In this document: piece after piece, positions 23,748-32,340 of the stretch
Numbering within the stretch: position 1 is the stretch's first letter
Layout: each line of letters opens with the position of its first letter
Source of the DNA: Neisseria subflava
Lineage (GTDB): Bacteria; Pseudomonadota; Gammaproteobacteria; Burkholderiales; Neisseriaceae
Assembly (NCBI RefSeq): GCF_003044935.1
Contig: NZ_POXP01000002.1
Location: forward strand, 186,001-250,000
Length of the DNA stretch: 64,000 nt
Direction of reading: 5' to 3'
Made by a program: the position numbers and the translations under genes
Notes under the pieces: model-generated
The model's database searches: none
What the model was told of the DNA's origin: nothing
Seen by the model: the letters and a program-made list of their open reading frames with translations, nothing else

Positions 23748-24869
23748 ATGTATAAAATGACCGTAATACCCATACACCCTGCCAACCCGTTCGACGCTAT
23801 ACGCCAAAACATCACTGAAGAATATTTGAGCGAAACGCAGCACTACCCTTGGATTGTTACCTTTTCAGGCGGCAAGGACAGCACCCTTGTCGCCCATTTG
23901 GTGTTTGACATGCTGCTTTCGCTGCCGCCGATGCTGCGGACGCGGCAGGTGTTCTTCATTTCCAACGACACGCTGGTGGAAAGCCCGCTGGTAGTGAAAC
24001 ACATGCGCCAATCTTTGGCAGAAATTCTGCGTGCCGCTGAAATTTTCAGGCTGCCCGTCAGCGGCGAAATCACCGTGCCGAAATTGCAGGACACCTTTTG
24101 GACGCTACTCATCGGCAAAGGCTACCCCACGCCCAACCGCTCAATGCGCTGGTGCACCGACCGCCTGAAAATCCAGCCTACTAGCGGCTACATCCTGCAA
24201 AAAGTAAACGAAAACGGCAAAGCCATCATCGTACTGGGCGTGCGCAAAGACGAATCTGCCACCCGCAAAGCAAGTATCGAAAGCCACCAAAACTTGGAAA
24301 ACAGCAATCTGACCCCGCACAGTGATTTGAAAAACGCGTTGGTGTACCGACCGATTGTCGATTTGAGTACCGACGACGTGTGGGAATTCCTTGCTGCCAA
24401 CGACCCGCCCTGGGGAGGCGCACACAGCGATTTAATCAAGCTCTACCGCGAAGCCGCTGGCGGCGAATGCCCGATTGTACTGTCGCAGGAAGAAGCCCCT
24501 GGCTGTGGCACCAACTCTAGCCGTTTCGGCTGTTGGACGTGTACGGTGGTCAATAAAGATAGAAGCCTGCAAGGATTTGTGGATGCGGGGAAAACCGAAT
24601 TTGCACCGTTAATTGAATACCGCGACTGGCTGGTGGACATCCGCAACAAACCCGAATACCGCCAGGCCGAACGGCGCAACGGAAAACTTACGTTCAAAGG
24701 CGGCAAACACATCCCCGGCCCGTTCACCATAACGGCGCGGCAGGAAATGCTGGCGAAGCTGCTAAAAGTGCAGGCTGCTTTCGGCGAAGAACTGATTTCG
24801 CAGGACGAAATCGACCTAATCAAACAGATTTGGACGGAAGATATTTTGAAACAAGGAGACAGACGATGA
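23748..24869 (+). CDS. dndC: DndC-like phosphorothioation protein (PAPS-reductase-like)
   Basis: A 373-residue ATP-pyrophosphatase/PAPS-reductase family protein. SGGKDS (residues 40-45) is the ATP PP-loop; RSMRWCTDRLKI is the mid motif; a four-Cys set (ECPI, PGCG, FGCWTC) towards the C-terminus matches the DndC Fe-S cluster pattern. DndC activates the DNA for sulfur insertion, with sulfur from a cysteine desulfurase. No dndA is here, so a chromosomal IscS could serve. Starts at 23748 or 23757 are both possible (a GTG at 23733 lies in the operator). It overlaps the next gene as ATGA. Confidence 0.85.
   Translation: MYKMTVIPIHPANPFDAIRQNITEEYLSETQHYPWIVTFSGGKDSTLVAHLVFDMLLSLPPMLRTRQVFFISNDTLVESPLVVKHMRQSLAEILRAAEIFRLPVSGEITVPKLQDTFWTLLIGKGYPTPNRSMRWCTDRLKIQPTSGYILQKVNENGKAIIVLGVRKDESATRKASIESHQNLENSNLTPHSDLKNALVYRPIVDLSTDDVWEFLAANDPPWGGAHSDLIKLYREAAGGECPIVLSQEEAPGCGTNSSRFGCWTCTVVNKDRSLQGFVDAGKTEFAPLIEYRDWLVDIRNKPEYRQAERRNGKLTFKGGKHIPGPFTITARQEMLAKLLKVQAAFGEELISQDEIDLIKQIWTEDILKQGDRR
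24769..24780 (-). repeat. Foreign-dialect DUS inside dndC
   Basis: TGCAGGCTGCTT is the exact reverse complement of AAGCAGCCTGCA, the same dialect as at 22929. Confidence 0.7.
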
Positions 24870-25090
24870 ACCCGGAAACCGAAGCACAAATTGCCGACCT
24901 ACTGCTGTGGCGCGACCACGACGCGCGCCATTTGCTGGAAGTGGCCGCAAAAAAACACAATGTCAAAATGGAAGCGGCGGCGGAGCTTCTTGCTTGGGCG
25001 CGCCAGGTGCAGCGCAAGGGTGACAAATACGGCGGCATGAAGCAGAAGCTGGACAAAATCTTCGAACAACAGGATTTATGGGGGAAATAA
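24866..25090 (+). CDS. Small Dnd-system-associated protein
   Basis: A 74-residue, charged, helical protein (LLLWRDHDARHLLEVAAKKHNVKMEAAAELLAWARQVQRKGDKYGGMKQKLDKIF). ATG 24866 overlaps the dndC stop (ATGA) and has AAGGAGA, so it is translationally coupled; dndD follows by one base. I recall small proteins of this type annotated only as 'DNA modification system-associated'. It does not look like DndE. A scaffold or cofactor for the DndC-DndD complex is a guess. Confidence 0.75.
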   Translation: MNPETEAQIADLLLWRDHDARHLLEVAAKKHNVKMEAAAELLAWARQVQRKGDKYGGMKQKLDKIFEQQDLWGK

Positions 25091-25091
25091 G

Positions 25092-27146
25092 GTGTATATC
25101 AAGCGAATAAAACTGAAGAATTTCAAGTCCTACGCCGAAGCTGAATTTGAATTTCCCCCGCCTGAAAAAGGGCGAAACCTGATTTTGGTCGGGGCGGAAA
25201 ACGGGCACGGCAAAACTACGCTGCTGGAAGCGATATATCTGTGCCTGTATGACAAAGACGCGATTGACAATTTCCAGCGTGCCGGTTTGGTCGACAGCAG
25301 ATTCAAATACCGCGATTTCATCAGTCAGTCCTTATATAAGGAAGCCACTGCCGCCTTTGCGCGCTCTTATGAAATAGTGCTGGAAATGGATTTGATGGAA
25401 AGCTATGCCTTTGGCGAACAGGGTATCCGTATTGTTCGTAAATGGTATTTCGACCATTTGGGCCTCTATCAGGAAGAAAGCAACCAGCTGCTTTTGTATT
25501 ACATAGGCAAAGACGGCCTGAAAAAACCTATAGACGGTGAAGAAATCCAAGAATATTTGGAAGATTACGGCCTGCCGTCAGAATATTCTGCTTTTTTCTT
25601 TTTTGATGGCGAACAATTGGTCAATATCGCCAAGCAGTTTGGTGCGGGCGGCTGGATGAGCGGCGCACTGAACAAACTTTTGGGCATCGACCTGCTTAAA
25701 GCCTTGCAGGCAGAGGTGAGAGAATACGGGCAGAAGCTATACAGCGAAAAGGCGGGTGGCAAGCAAAAAGAGCAGCTTTCTGAAACCGAACGCCATTTTC
25801 AGGCTGCCTCTGAAGAGTTGGCGCGTCATACCGAAACCCTGCAACAGTGGCAGCGGCAGAAGCAGGAAACCGAAGCTCGGCAGGACGACTTGCAGATGCG
25901 GTTGCGGGGCGCGGGCAGCACTCAGCATTCCAAAGAGCTGATTGCCCAAATCGAACAATGTGAAGCCGAAACCGCCCAACTGAACCAAAACATTCAGGCA
26001 GCCTTGTTAGCCTTGCCGCTTGCCCTACTGCCTGAAAGCGATATCACCGCCCTGAAAACGCAGCTTCACGGTGATTACCGCCGCCTGCTGCACGAGCAGG
26101 GCAAAGAGCAGAACGCGCACCGGTTGGAAGAATTCTGGCAAGCGTTTTCCAACAATCCCAACACGCTGGAACTACTGACGCCGAAAATCCTGAAAGACGA
26201 ACTGCTCAAACGTGCTCTGAACGAATCATGGAACGTTCTGTTCGATAAACTGCCGCCAGATGCATCTGACCCCATGCAGCACAATTACTTGGACGATTCA
26301 TGCTTTCAGGCTGCCTTCGAAAACATCGCCCGCATCACATCGCCTGACAACGACCTCGGCAGCCTAAACAAAGAGAAAAATCGCCAGGAAACCACACTGG
26401 CCGAACTGAAACGCTGCTACGAACAGCAGAAAGACAGGCTTGTCGATTCCGACCGCCTGCGCGAAGAATTGGAGCGTGTTCAGAAAGAGCTGGCCGAAGC
26501 CAACCAAAAACTCGGCGGCGTGCAAAACAGCATCGAGCGCAGCCAAACCGAAGTCAACCGCCTGAAAACCGAATGGGAAACCCTGCAACAGGCACTGATA
26601 GACAGCCTGCCCAAACAGCAAAAGGCCGAGCGTGCCGAGGCCGTGTGCCGCCTGATAGACGACTTGGCCGTGCAACTACGCCGCAGCAAACTGGATGCAT
26701 TCCGCAAAACCGTAAACAGCCTGCACAAGAAAATCGCCCATGACAAACAAATCGGTGACATCGAAATCGACGAAAATGGCAACCTGTCGCTGTACAGTCA
26801 AAACGGCATGGCTATCGACTTCCAGCCGCTTTCCCACGGTGAAAAGAAAATACTGGTGCTGACCCTGATTGCCGCATTGGCTGAAATTACCGATTACCAA
26901 GTTCCCTTCGTGGTCGATACCCCGCTCACATCTTTGGACACGCGCCATTGCGACAACCTAGTGCACTACTGGATGAATTTAAACCGCCAAGTGATTATTC
27001 TGGTGCAGAGTGCCGAAATCGGTTCCGAAACCTATCAAAAGCTCAACGCACAAGGATGCATCGGCAAGAGCTACCTTATCCGTTCTCAAATCCTACAAGG
27101 TGGCGGAAAATGCGCCACCGTTACCCCGCACGCCTATTTTGAATAA
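25092..27146 (+). CDS. dndD: DndD-like SMC/Rad50-type ATPase
   Basis: A 684-residue ABC-type ATPase with long coiled coil. N-terminal IKLKNFKSYAEAEFEF, Walker A GAENGHGKTTLLEAIYLCLY (about 34-53; GHGKTT is a Dnd-type variant), then coiled coil about 210-310 and 425-530, and C-terminal LSHGEKKILVLTLIAALAE signature with Walker B VPFVVDTPLTSLD. No CxxC zinc hook is seen. DndD is a core phosphorothioation subunit. GTG start at 25092 with AAATAAGG upstream. Three foreign-dialect DUS lie inside the gene. Confidence 0.87.
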   Translation: MYIKRIKLKNFKSYAEAEFEFPPPEKGRNLILVGAENGHGKTTLLEAIYLCLYDKDAIDNFQRAGLVDSRFKYRDFISQSLYKEATAAFARSYEIVLEMDLMESYAFGEQGIRIVRKWYFDHLGLYQEESNQLLLYYIGKDGLKKPIDGEEIQEYLEDYGLPSEYSAFFFFDGEQLVNIAKQFGAGGWMSGALNKLLGIDLLKALQAEVREYGQKLYSEKAGGKQKEQLSETERHFQAASEELARHTETLQQWQRQKQETEARQDDLQMRLRGAGSTQHSKELIAQIEQCEAETAQLNQNIQAALLALPLALLPESDITALKTQLHGDYRRLLHEQGKEQNAHRLEEFWQAFSNNPNTLELLTPKILKDELLKRALNESWNVLFDKLPPDASDPMQHNYLDDSCFQAAFENIARITSPDNDLGSLNKEKNRQETTLAELKRCYEQQKDRLVDSDRLREELERVQKELAEANQKLGGVQNSIERSQTEVNRLKTEWETLQQALIDSLPKQQKAERAEAVCRLIDDLAVQLRRSKLDAFRKTVNSLHKKIAHDKQIGDIEIDENGNLSLYSQNGMAIDFQPLSHGEKKILVLTLIAALAEITDYQVPFVVDTPLTSLDTRHCDNLVHYWMNLNRQVIILVQSAEIGSETYQKLNAQGCIGKSYLIRSQILQGGGKCATVTPHAYFE
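25798..25809 (-). repeat. Kingella-dialect DUS inside dndD
   Basis: TTCAGGCTGCCT, reverse complement of AGGCAGCCTGAA (AG-kingDUS). Confidence 0.65.
25993..26004 (-). repeat. Simonsiella-dialect DUS inside dndD
   Basis: TTCAGGCAGCCT, reverse complement of AGGCTGCCTGAA (AG-simDUS). Confidence 0.65.
26305..26316 (-). repeat. Second Kingella-dialect DUS inside dndD
   Basis: TTCAGGCTGCCT, reverse complement of AGGCAGCCTGAA. Confidence 0.65.
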
Positions 27147-27157
27147 AGGGAAACGCC

Positions 27158-28753
27158 ATGTACGAATTGGACGACGACAAAATCTGCAACGACAAATACT
27201 GGGTAACGCTGACCGAAAACACCCACATCAAATCCAGCGGCGAAGCAGCCAAAATCCTAAAACAGCTCGAAAGCGACGGCGTGCTGCCTAAAATGCAGAA
27301 CCATGAATGGGCGCGGCTGTGCATCGCCTTCTGCTTTGCCAAAACCAAAAATATCAAAGATTGGGAACAGAAACCCAGCATGGACGGTGGTTTGGAAATC
27401 GCATCGTTCAACACCTGCTTTAATCAAAACGGCAAAAAAGGCGAAGAAAAATTTTGGCTAGCCTACATCAGCCAGCGCATGTTTGACGAAGTGCCAGAAC
27501 GGAAATTCACCAAAAAACACTTGTTTGCCTATATCCAACTGGCGTGGCACAACGGCGCGAAACTGCTGGAGGAACGTTACCGGAAAGCCTTGGACTACTG
27601 TGACGGCAGCATCGTGGAAGCCAAAAAAATATTCTTTGACGAACTGGCCGGCTTGGCGGCGCAACACCGGGGCAGTGGTTCGGACGGTGCTGCCCCTGCC
27701 GTTTCAGGCAGCCTGCACCCGGCCGCTTCCGGCACGGAAGAACAAACCTGCATCAAACTCAAAACCGCACTGGACAAAACAGTCGGCAAAGGCGGTACGA
27801 TACAGCCTGAATACGGCGGCGTGCGCTATGACTGCTTGCGCGTGCAGTTTGACCGCTATGTGGATTTGGAAAAATACCACAGCCAAATTTGCTCCGAATT
27901 GGGCATCGGCGATGACGAAATGCGCTGCGGACGCATACGCGGCGAAGCCAATACATGGCACATCAATATCCTGCGCCCGCAAGACACTTGGCGGCAATAC
28001 GGGCAAAGTGAGTTTCAGACGGCCTTACAGCAATACCGCGCATCGGCACAGCAATTCAGATTGCCAGTGTGTATCGGTTTGGACGAACGCGGCGAACCCG
28101 TGTTTCAAGATTTTGCCACCGCGCCGCATGTGATGGTAGGCGGGGAAACGGGGGCTGGGAAATCGGTACTGGTGCGCTCAATGCTGGCTTCCCTGTTCGA
28201 ACTCGCTCCTCAGAATGAAACGGAAATCGTCGTGTGTTATTGCAAAGTTTCTGCGGATTTCGCCGCCTTCAAAGACCGTCCGAATTTATGGCAGGGGCGC
28301 ATAGTCAGCGATGCGGAAGAAGCTGCTGAAATATTGTCGTCTTTTGCTGACGAGATGGATAAACGATACCGCCTGATGGACGAATACGCTGCAAAGGATA
28401 TTGCAGAAGTCCCACAGCACGCCCGTCCAAAATATGTTGTTATCGTGATTGACGAACTGGCCGACCTTATCGATGTCAGCAGTGACGCAGAAGGGCATTT
28501 GGTACGGCTGGCACAAAAAGCGCGCTCCGCAGGAATGTATCTGTTATTGGCAACGCAACGCCCCGATGCGAAAACACTCAGCGGCCGCCTACGTGACAAC
28601 CTGCCGACCAAAATTGCGTTGAAAACAGGCAAACGCCAGTCTTCCGAGATTATCTTGGGCGAGCGCGGTGCTGAAAACCTGACGGCCAAAGGCGATCATT
28701 TGGTCAAATGGAACAATGAAGCAGCACGTTTTCTGCACGGGTATAATGTATAA
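27158..28753 (+). CDS. DndE-FtsK fusion protein
   Basis: A 531-residue two-part protein. Residues about 20-165 resemble DndE (ILKQLESDGVLPKMQNHEWARLCIAFCFA, LEIASFNTCFN), the nicked-DNA-binding subunit. Residues about 180-270 form an FtsK-beta-like segment (CLRVQFDRYVDLEKYHSQICSELG). From about 300 comes a FtsK/SpoIIIE motor: Walker A VGGETGAGKSVLVRSML (about 326-342) and Walker B KYVVIVIDELADLI (about 424-437), then LLLATQRPDAKTLSGRLRDNLPTKIALK. It starts 11 bases after dndD. The fusion suggests a translocase that loads or moves the modification complex. One Neisseria AG-DUS lies at 28014. Confidence 0.75.
   Translation: MYELDDDKICNDKYWVTLTENTHIKSSGEAAKILKQLESDGVLPKMQNHEWARLCIAFCFAKTKNIKDWEQKPSMDGGLEIASFNTCFNQNGKKGEEKFWLAYISQRMFDEVPERKFTKKHLFAYIQLAWHNGAKLLEERYRKALDYCDGSIVEAKKIFFDELAGLAAQHRGSGSDGAAPAVSGSLHPAASGTEEQTCIKLKTALDKTVGKGGTIQPEYGGVRYDCLRVQFDRYVDLEKYHSQICSELGIGDDEMRCGRIRGEANTWHINILRPQDTWRQYGQSEFQTALQQYRASAQQFRLPVCIGLDERGEPVFQDFATAPHVMVGGETGAGKSVLVRSMLASLFELAPQNETEIVVCYCKVSADFAAFKDRPNLWQGRIVSDAEEAAEILSSFADEMDKRYRLMDEYAAKDIAEVPQHARPKYVVIVIDELADLIDVSSDAEGHLVRLAQKARSAGMYLLLATQRPDAKTLSGRLRDNLPTKIALKTGKRQSSEIILGERGAENLTAKGDHLVKWNNEAARFLHGYNV
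27703..27714 (-). repeat. Simonsiella-dialect DUS inside the DndE-FtsK gene
   Basis: TTCAGGCAGCCT, reverse complement of AGGCTGCCTGAA, in the linker between the two domains. Confidence 0.65.
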
Positions 28754-28782
28754 TTTGTTCAACCATCCTTTGCAAAGGTCTC

Positions 28783-28822
28783 AGGCCGTCTGAAACTTAA
28801 ATGGGGTTTCAGACGGCCTTTT
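28783..28822. terminator. Inverted-DUS terminator at the right end of the Dnd-like island
   Basis: AGGCCGTCTGAAAC / GTTTCAGACGGCCT followed by TTTTCC, in the native AG dialect, between convergent genes. Confidence 0.85.
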
Positions 28823-28839
28823 CCTTTGGGGATTAGTGA

Positions 28840-31800
28840 TTAGGCTTTAGGTTCGCCATCATTCTCTGCTTTGGGCGGAACGGGGGCAAACCAGCCGACC
28901 AGAAGCAGCAGCAGGCCGACGATGATGAAGGAGGCAATGCGCTCGATACCGCCGCTGTTGGAAAGCTCGATCAGGAAGAGTTTGACGACCACGATGCCCA
29001 TCAGCGTCGCGCCTGTCATCCAGTAGGAACGCTGTTTGCGGCGGTTGCCGAGTACCATCAAGATGATGGCGGTTACTGCCCAAACGACGGAGAGGCTGGC
29101 TTGCAGGCCGAAGGATTGGAGCATGATGTCGAGACGCCAAGTGATGCCGTCGTAGAAATGCCATACGCGCATCACGCCCGCGCTGATCAGCATAAATGCC
29201 AAGGCGGCGACTGTGGTTGCCGTGGTACGGCGAAGGTCGGGCGGCAAGGCTTCGGGCAGGGATTGCAGGGCAAACCAAAGCATGGCGGCACAGGCGAGTT
29301 CTAATGGGTTAAGCACGGGAATATACGGCAAAGGCGAGGGTTGGAACGGCGTGGAGAAGTTGGTCCACAGCATCCAACAAGCGGCGGCAAGGGCGCACAA
29401 CGGCAAGGCGAAATGCTGATAAATGGTTTGATGCCGTCTGAAAAATGCGCGTTGGCGCTGCGTATGGAAAACAATCCACATTGCCAAAGGCACGACCAGC
29501 CATGAAAGCTGAGTCCAAACGCCGGAGAGGAGGCCGCCGACATACAGCGCGGTCCAAAGCGTCCAAAGTATGCCGAGTATCGTGATATTGAGTTTGTGCA
29601 ACCAAATCAGATCATGGCGCGGATAGTTGTTCAGAATGATGAAGTTCAACACGGTGGCAGCCACAAGCGGCAAGGCTGCGGCGGCTGTCCATGCGTGTTC
29701 GGTATGATAGAAGACGAAATGCAGGGCAAACACGGGCAGGAATGCCAAGTTTGCCTGCAACAGCTCTTCCCATTTCAAACGTTTGGCAAACAGCAGCAAG
29801 CCGGCAAATATCGACCACATCCACAACTCGATAAACAGGGTTTCCTCGCCTGTCCATTGCATATAGAGGGCGTAGCTGCCTGTCGCCAACGCAGTAAGCA
29901 GGATGATCCAGCCTGAAACCTGCGCAAAGTAAACCTCGTTTCCTTCCGGCTTTTCGCTTGCAACCGGTACGCGCGGATATTGCAGCGCATAGGCAGCCGC
30001 AAACAGCAAAGGCGTAGCGGCAATAAGGTACAGATGGCTCAGGAAGCCTTGGGATTCATAAATAATACCGGCTTGCAGCAACAGGGCGAACAATACATTG
30101 CCCAAGGTAAATGTGATAAACACATTCGGCTCATGTTTGCGCCGGCAGAATGCCCACGCTGCCGCCAAAGCGGAGAGAGCGACAATGCTGCCTTGGTCGG
30201 CCAAGAAAAGCAAAGGCAAAATAGAGATGTACAGCAAGGCGGCAGACAACACGGCCGTCTGAACGGATTTTTCCCATTGCGCCGAACCTTCGCGACGCGA
30301 GAAATACCACAGCAAGTAAATCGCTGCTCCGCCAAGCAACACCACAACCGTTGTAAACCACTGCCCTTCCAGAACGGTATCCGTGCCGAAGCCCTGATAA
30401 TTGCCCAGCTGAATCAGTGCCGCCAAGAGATAAACAATCAGCGCACCCAAACGGATATGCGGACGCTGTTGGCGCAGACCGAAGAAATAAACCAGTGCGG
30501 ATTCGGCACTCCACAAAATGACCGTATTGCTCGGTTCAAAATAAAGCGGAACGGCAATCGTGAGGAACAACACCGCCAACGCAAAAAACGCCTGACGCAA
30601 AATATACAGCCCCTGCTGACGTTTCAGCAGCAGCGCCGCCAGTCCGTAAACCGCGGCAAAACCCAATGCGGAAAGCGCATCCGCGGACGGCCAATGCTCC
30701 ACCATGCGGTATTGCAGGCCAAACGCTGCCGCCATCGTGCCAAACAATAAAGTATGGTCGAGGACATGAACGCGCAGGCCGTGTGTATAAATACTCTTGC
30801 CGATTTCTTCCAAAGTCGCATTGTCGGCAATCGGCGTAACGCCGTCTTCGCTGTTTTCCGTCAGCTTACGGCGTGCGAACAGATACGCGATAAAGGTATA
30901 GAGCAGCCAGTGGTAAATCAAGAAAGGCTCGGTCGTGGCGAAATGTTGCGGCGTATAGCTGCGCATACCCCACAGCGCGGCAATGGCAAAAGTAGCGGCA
31001 AAACCCGTCAGATTCAGCGGACGCCATGCCTTAAACCAAGCAATCACGGCCACACCGCCATTGAGCAGGGCAAGATAAGAAAACAGCACCAAATAATTGC
31101 CGCTGCCGTCTGAAGTCAGCAAAGGCGCAGCCATACCGCCGATTAAAGCAACCTGCGCCATAATCTGCGCATTCTGCCTTACCGCCAGCCACGCCATCAG
31201 CACAACCATCGCCACCATCAGCCCGAACACGACCGACACAGGCAGCAGCGGATGCAGTTTCAACGCCGCCAACGCCGTCAAATACATCACCGCCACGCCG
31301 AAACCCTGCAACACCAAGCCATATTCACGCTTACGGCTTTGCAGCTTCCAGCCGCCGACCACCGCCGCCAAACCCGCGCCTGCCACAGTCAGATAACGCA
31401 GCTCCACCGGCACATGAACCCGCTCGGAAGCATAGCGCAGTAAAAACGCCAAGCCGAGGAACAGCACCACAATACCGGTTTTCAACAACGGATTGCCGCG
31501 CAAGAACCAAGCAACAATCGGATTGTCGGAAAACTTATAATACTCTCCGCCTTCCACCTTATCTTTATGGATAACGAATTGACGCGATGGCGCTTCTTCG
31601 CTTTCAGACGGCATCGAAGCAACAACAGCCTCTTCCTTAGGCAGTCCTGCTTGTTCAGCAACAACCGGAGCAACCGCCTCGACAACTTCTTCCACAACAG
31701 GCTCAGACGAAGCAGAAGCCTTGGCAGAAACAGGATCAATAGGTATAGAAAAAGAAGGGGCAAACGCTTCCTCAATTTTCTGCTTAACAGGTGCAGCTTC

Positions 31801-32130
31801 CGCCCCAGGCTCAACCCGAACCTGAAGCGGCTCGGAGGCCGTCTGAACATCGGCAACAGCCCGAGCCTCAAGCCCCTGTCCTACCTTCGCCTCATCACGG
31901 ACAGCCTCATGCTCCAACACCGACAAACGCCGTTTCAGCAGCTCGATTTCCTGCTCCAGCTTCTGCATCCTGTCGCCTGCCGTAGCAGATTCAGCCAAAC
32001 GCTCTTCTTGACGCTGTTTCGAGATTGACCAAGCAACCAGCCAAAACAACGACCCAATAATCACGCCCGTGGCCATCTCATCAAGAAAATAGCCGATAAT
32101 AATAGGAATAAGCAGGCCAAAAAACTGCAT
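28840..32130 (-). CDS. Very large DUF2339 membrane protein
   Basis: A protein of about 1,096 residues. ATG 32130 (MQFFGLLIPIIIGYF, after AGGTG) is preferred over an upstream in-frame start. A first helix pair is followed by a coiled coil (SKQRQEERLAESATAGDRMQKLEQEIELLKRRL, about 37-70), a Pro/Ala/Glu-rich linker to about 190, and then some 25-30 hydrophobic segments to the end. DUF2339 proteins are widespread in Neisseria and Bacteroidetes but have no established function. It is monocistronic, bounded by DUS hairpins. Confidence 0.85.
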   Translation of the reverse strand: MQFFGLLIPIIIGYFLDEMATGVIIGSLFWLVAWSISKQRQEERLAESATAGDRMQKLEQEIELLKRRLSVLEHEAVRDEAKVGQGLEARAVADVQTASEPLQVRVEPGAEAAPVKQKIEEAFAPSFSIPIDPVSAKASASSEPVVEEVVEAVAPVVAEQAGLPKEEAVVASMPSESEEAPSRQFVIHKDKVEGGEYYKFSDNPIVAWFLRGNPLLKTGIVVLFLGLAFLLRYASERVHVPVELRYLTVAGAGLAAVVGGWKLQSRKREYGLVLQGFGVAVMYLTALAALKLHPLLPVSVVFGLMVAMVVLMAWLAVRQNAQIMAQVALIGGMAAPLLTSDGSGNYLVLFSYLALLNGGVAVIAWFKAWRPLNLTGFAATFAIAALWGMRSYTPQHFATTEPFLIYHWLLYTFIAYLFARRKLTENSEDGVTPIADNATLEEIGKSIYTHGLRVHVLDHTLLFGTMAAAFGLQYRMVEHWPSADALSALGFAAVYGLAALLLKRQQGLYILRQAFFALAVLFLTIAVPLYFEPSNTVILWSAESALVYFFGLRQQRPHIRLGALIVYLLAALIQLGNYQGFGTDTVLEGQWFTTVVVLLGGAAIYLLWYFSRREGSAQWEKSVQTAVLSAALLYISILPLLFLADQGSIVALSALAAAWAFCRRKHEPNVFITFTLGNVLFALLLQAGIIYESQGFLSHLYLIAATPLLFAAAYALQYPRVPVASEKPEGNEVYFAQVSGWIILLTALATGSYALYMQWTGEETLFIELWMWSIFAGLLLFAKRLKWEELLQANLAFLPVFALHFVFYHTEHAWTAAAALPLVAATVLNFIILNNYPRHDLIWLHKLNITILGILWTLWTALYVGGLLSGVWTQLSWLVVPLAMWIVFHTQRQRAFFRRHQTIYQHFALPLCALAAACWMLWTNFSTPFQPSPLPYIPVLNPLELACAAMLWFALQSLPEALPPDLRRTTATTVAALAFMLISAGVMRVWHFYDGITWRLDIMLQSFGLQASLSVVWAVTAIILMVLGNRRKQRSYWMTGATLMGIVVVKLFLIELSNSGGIERIASFIIVGLLLLLVGWFAPVPPKAENDGEPKA

Positions 32131-32260
32131 GAAACACCTGTTTGATAACAATAAGAATATGCCGATTGTAACACTGGCAACATTATTGATGAAAAAAAGA
32201 GACAAAAGGCCGAGAATAAAAGCATACGGCGAATAGAATATAAAGAATCGGCATAGAAAA

Positions 32261-32299
32261 AGGCCGTCTGAAAATGTTTAGAAGGTTTTCAGACGGCCT
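32261..32299. terminator. Inverted-DUS terminator
   Basis: AGGCCGTCTGAAAA / TTTTCAGACGGCCT with an 11-base loop, downstream of the Sel1-repeat gene on the minus strand. Confidence 0.8.
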
Positions 32300-32340
32300 A
32301 ATATTATTGTCAGGTTAATTGAGCAACTACTTATTGAACC

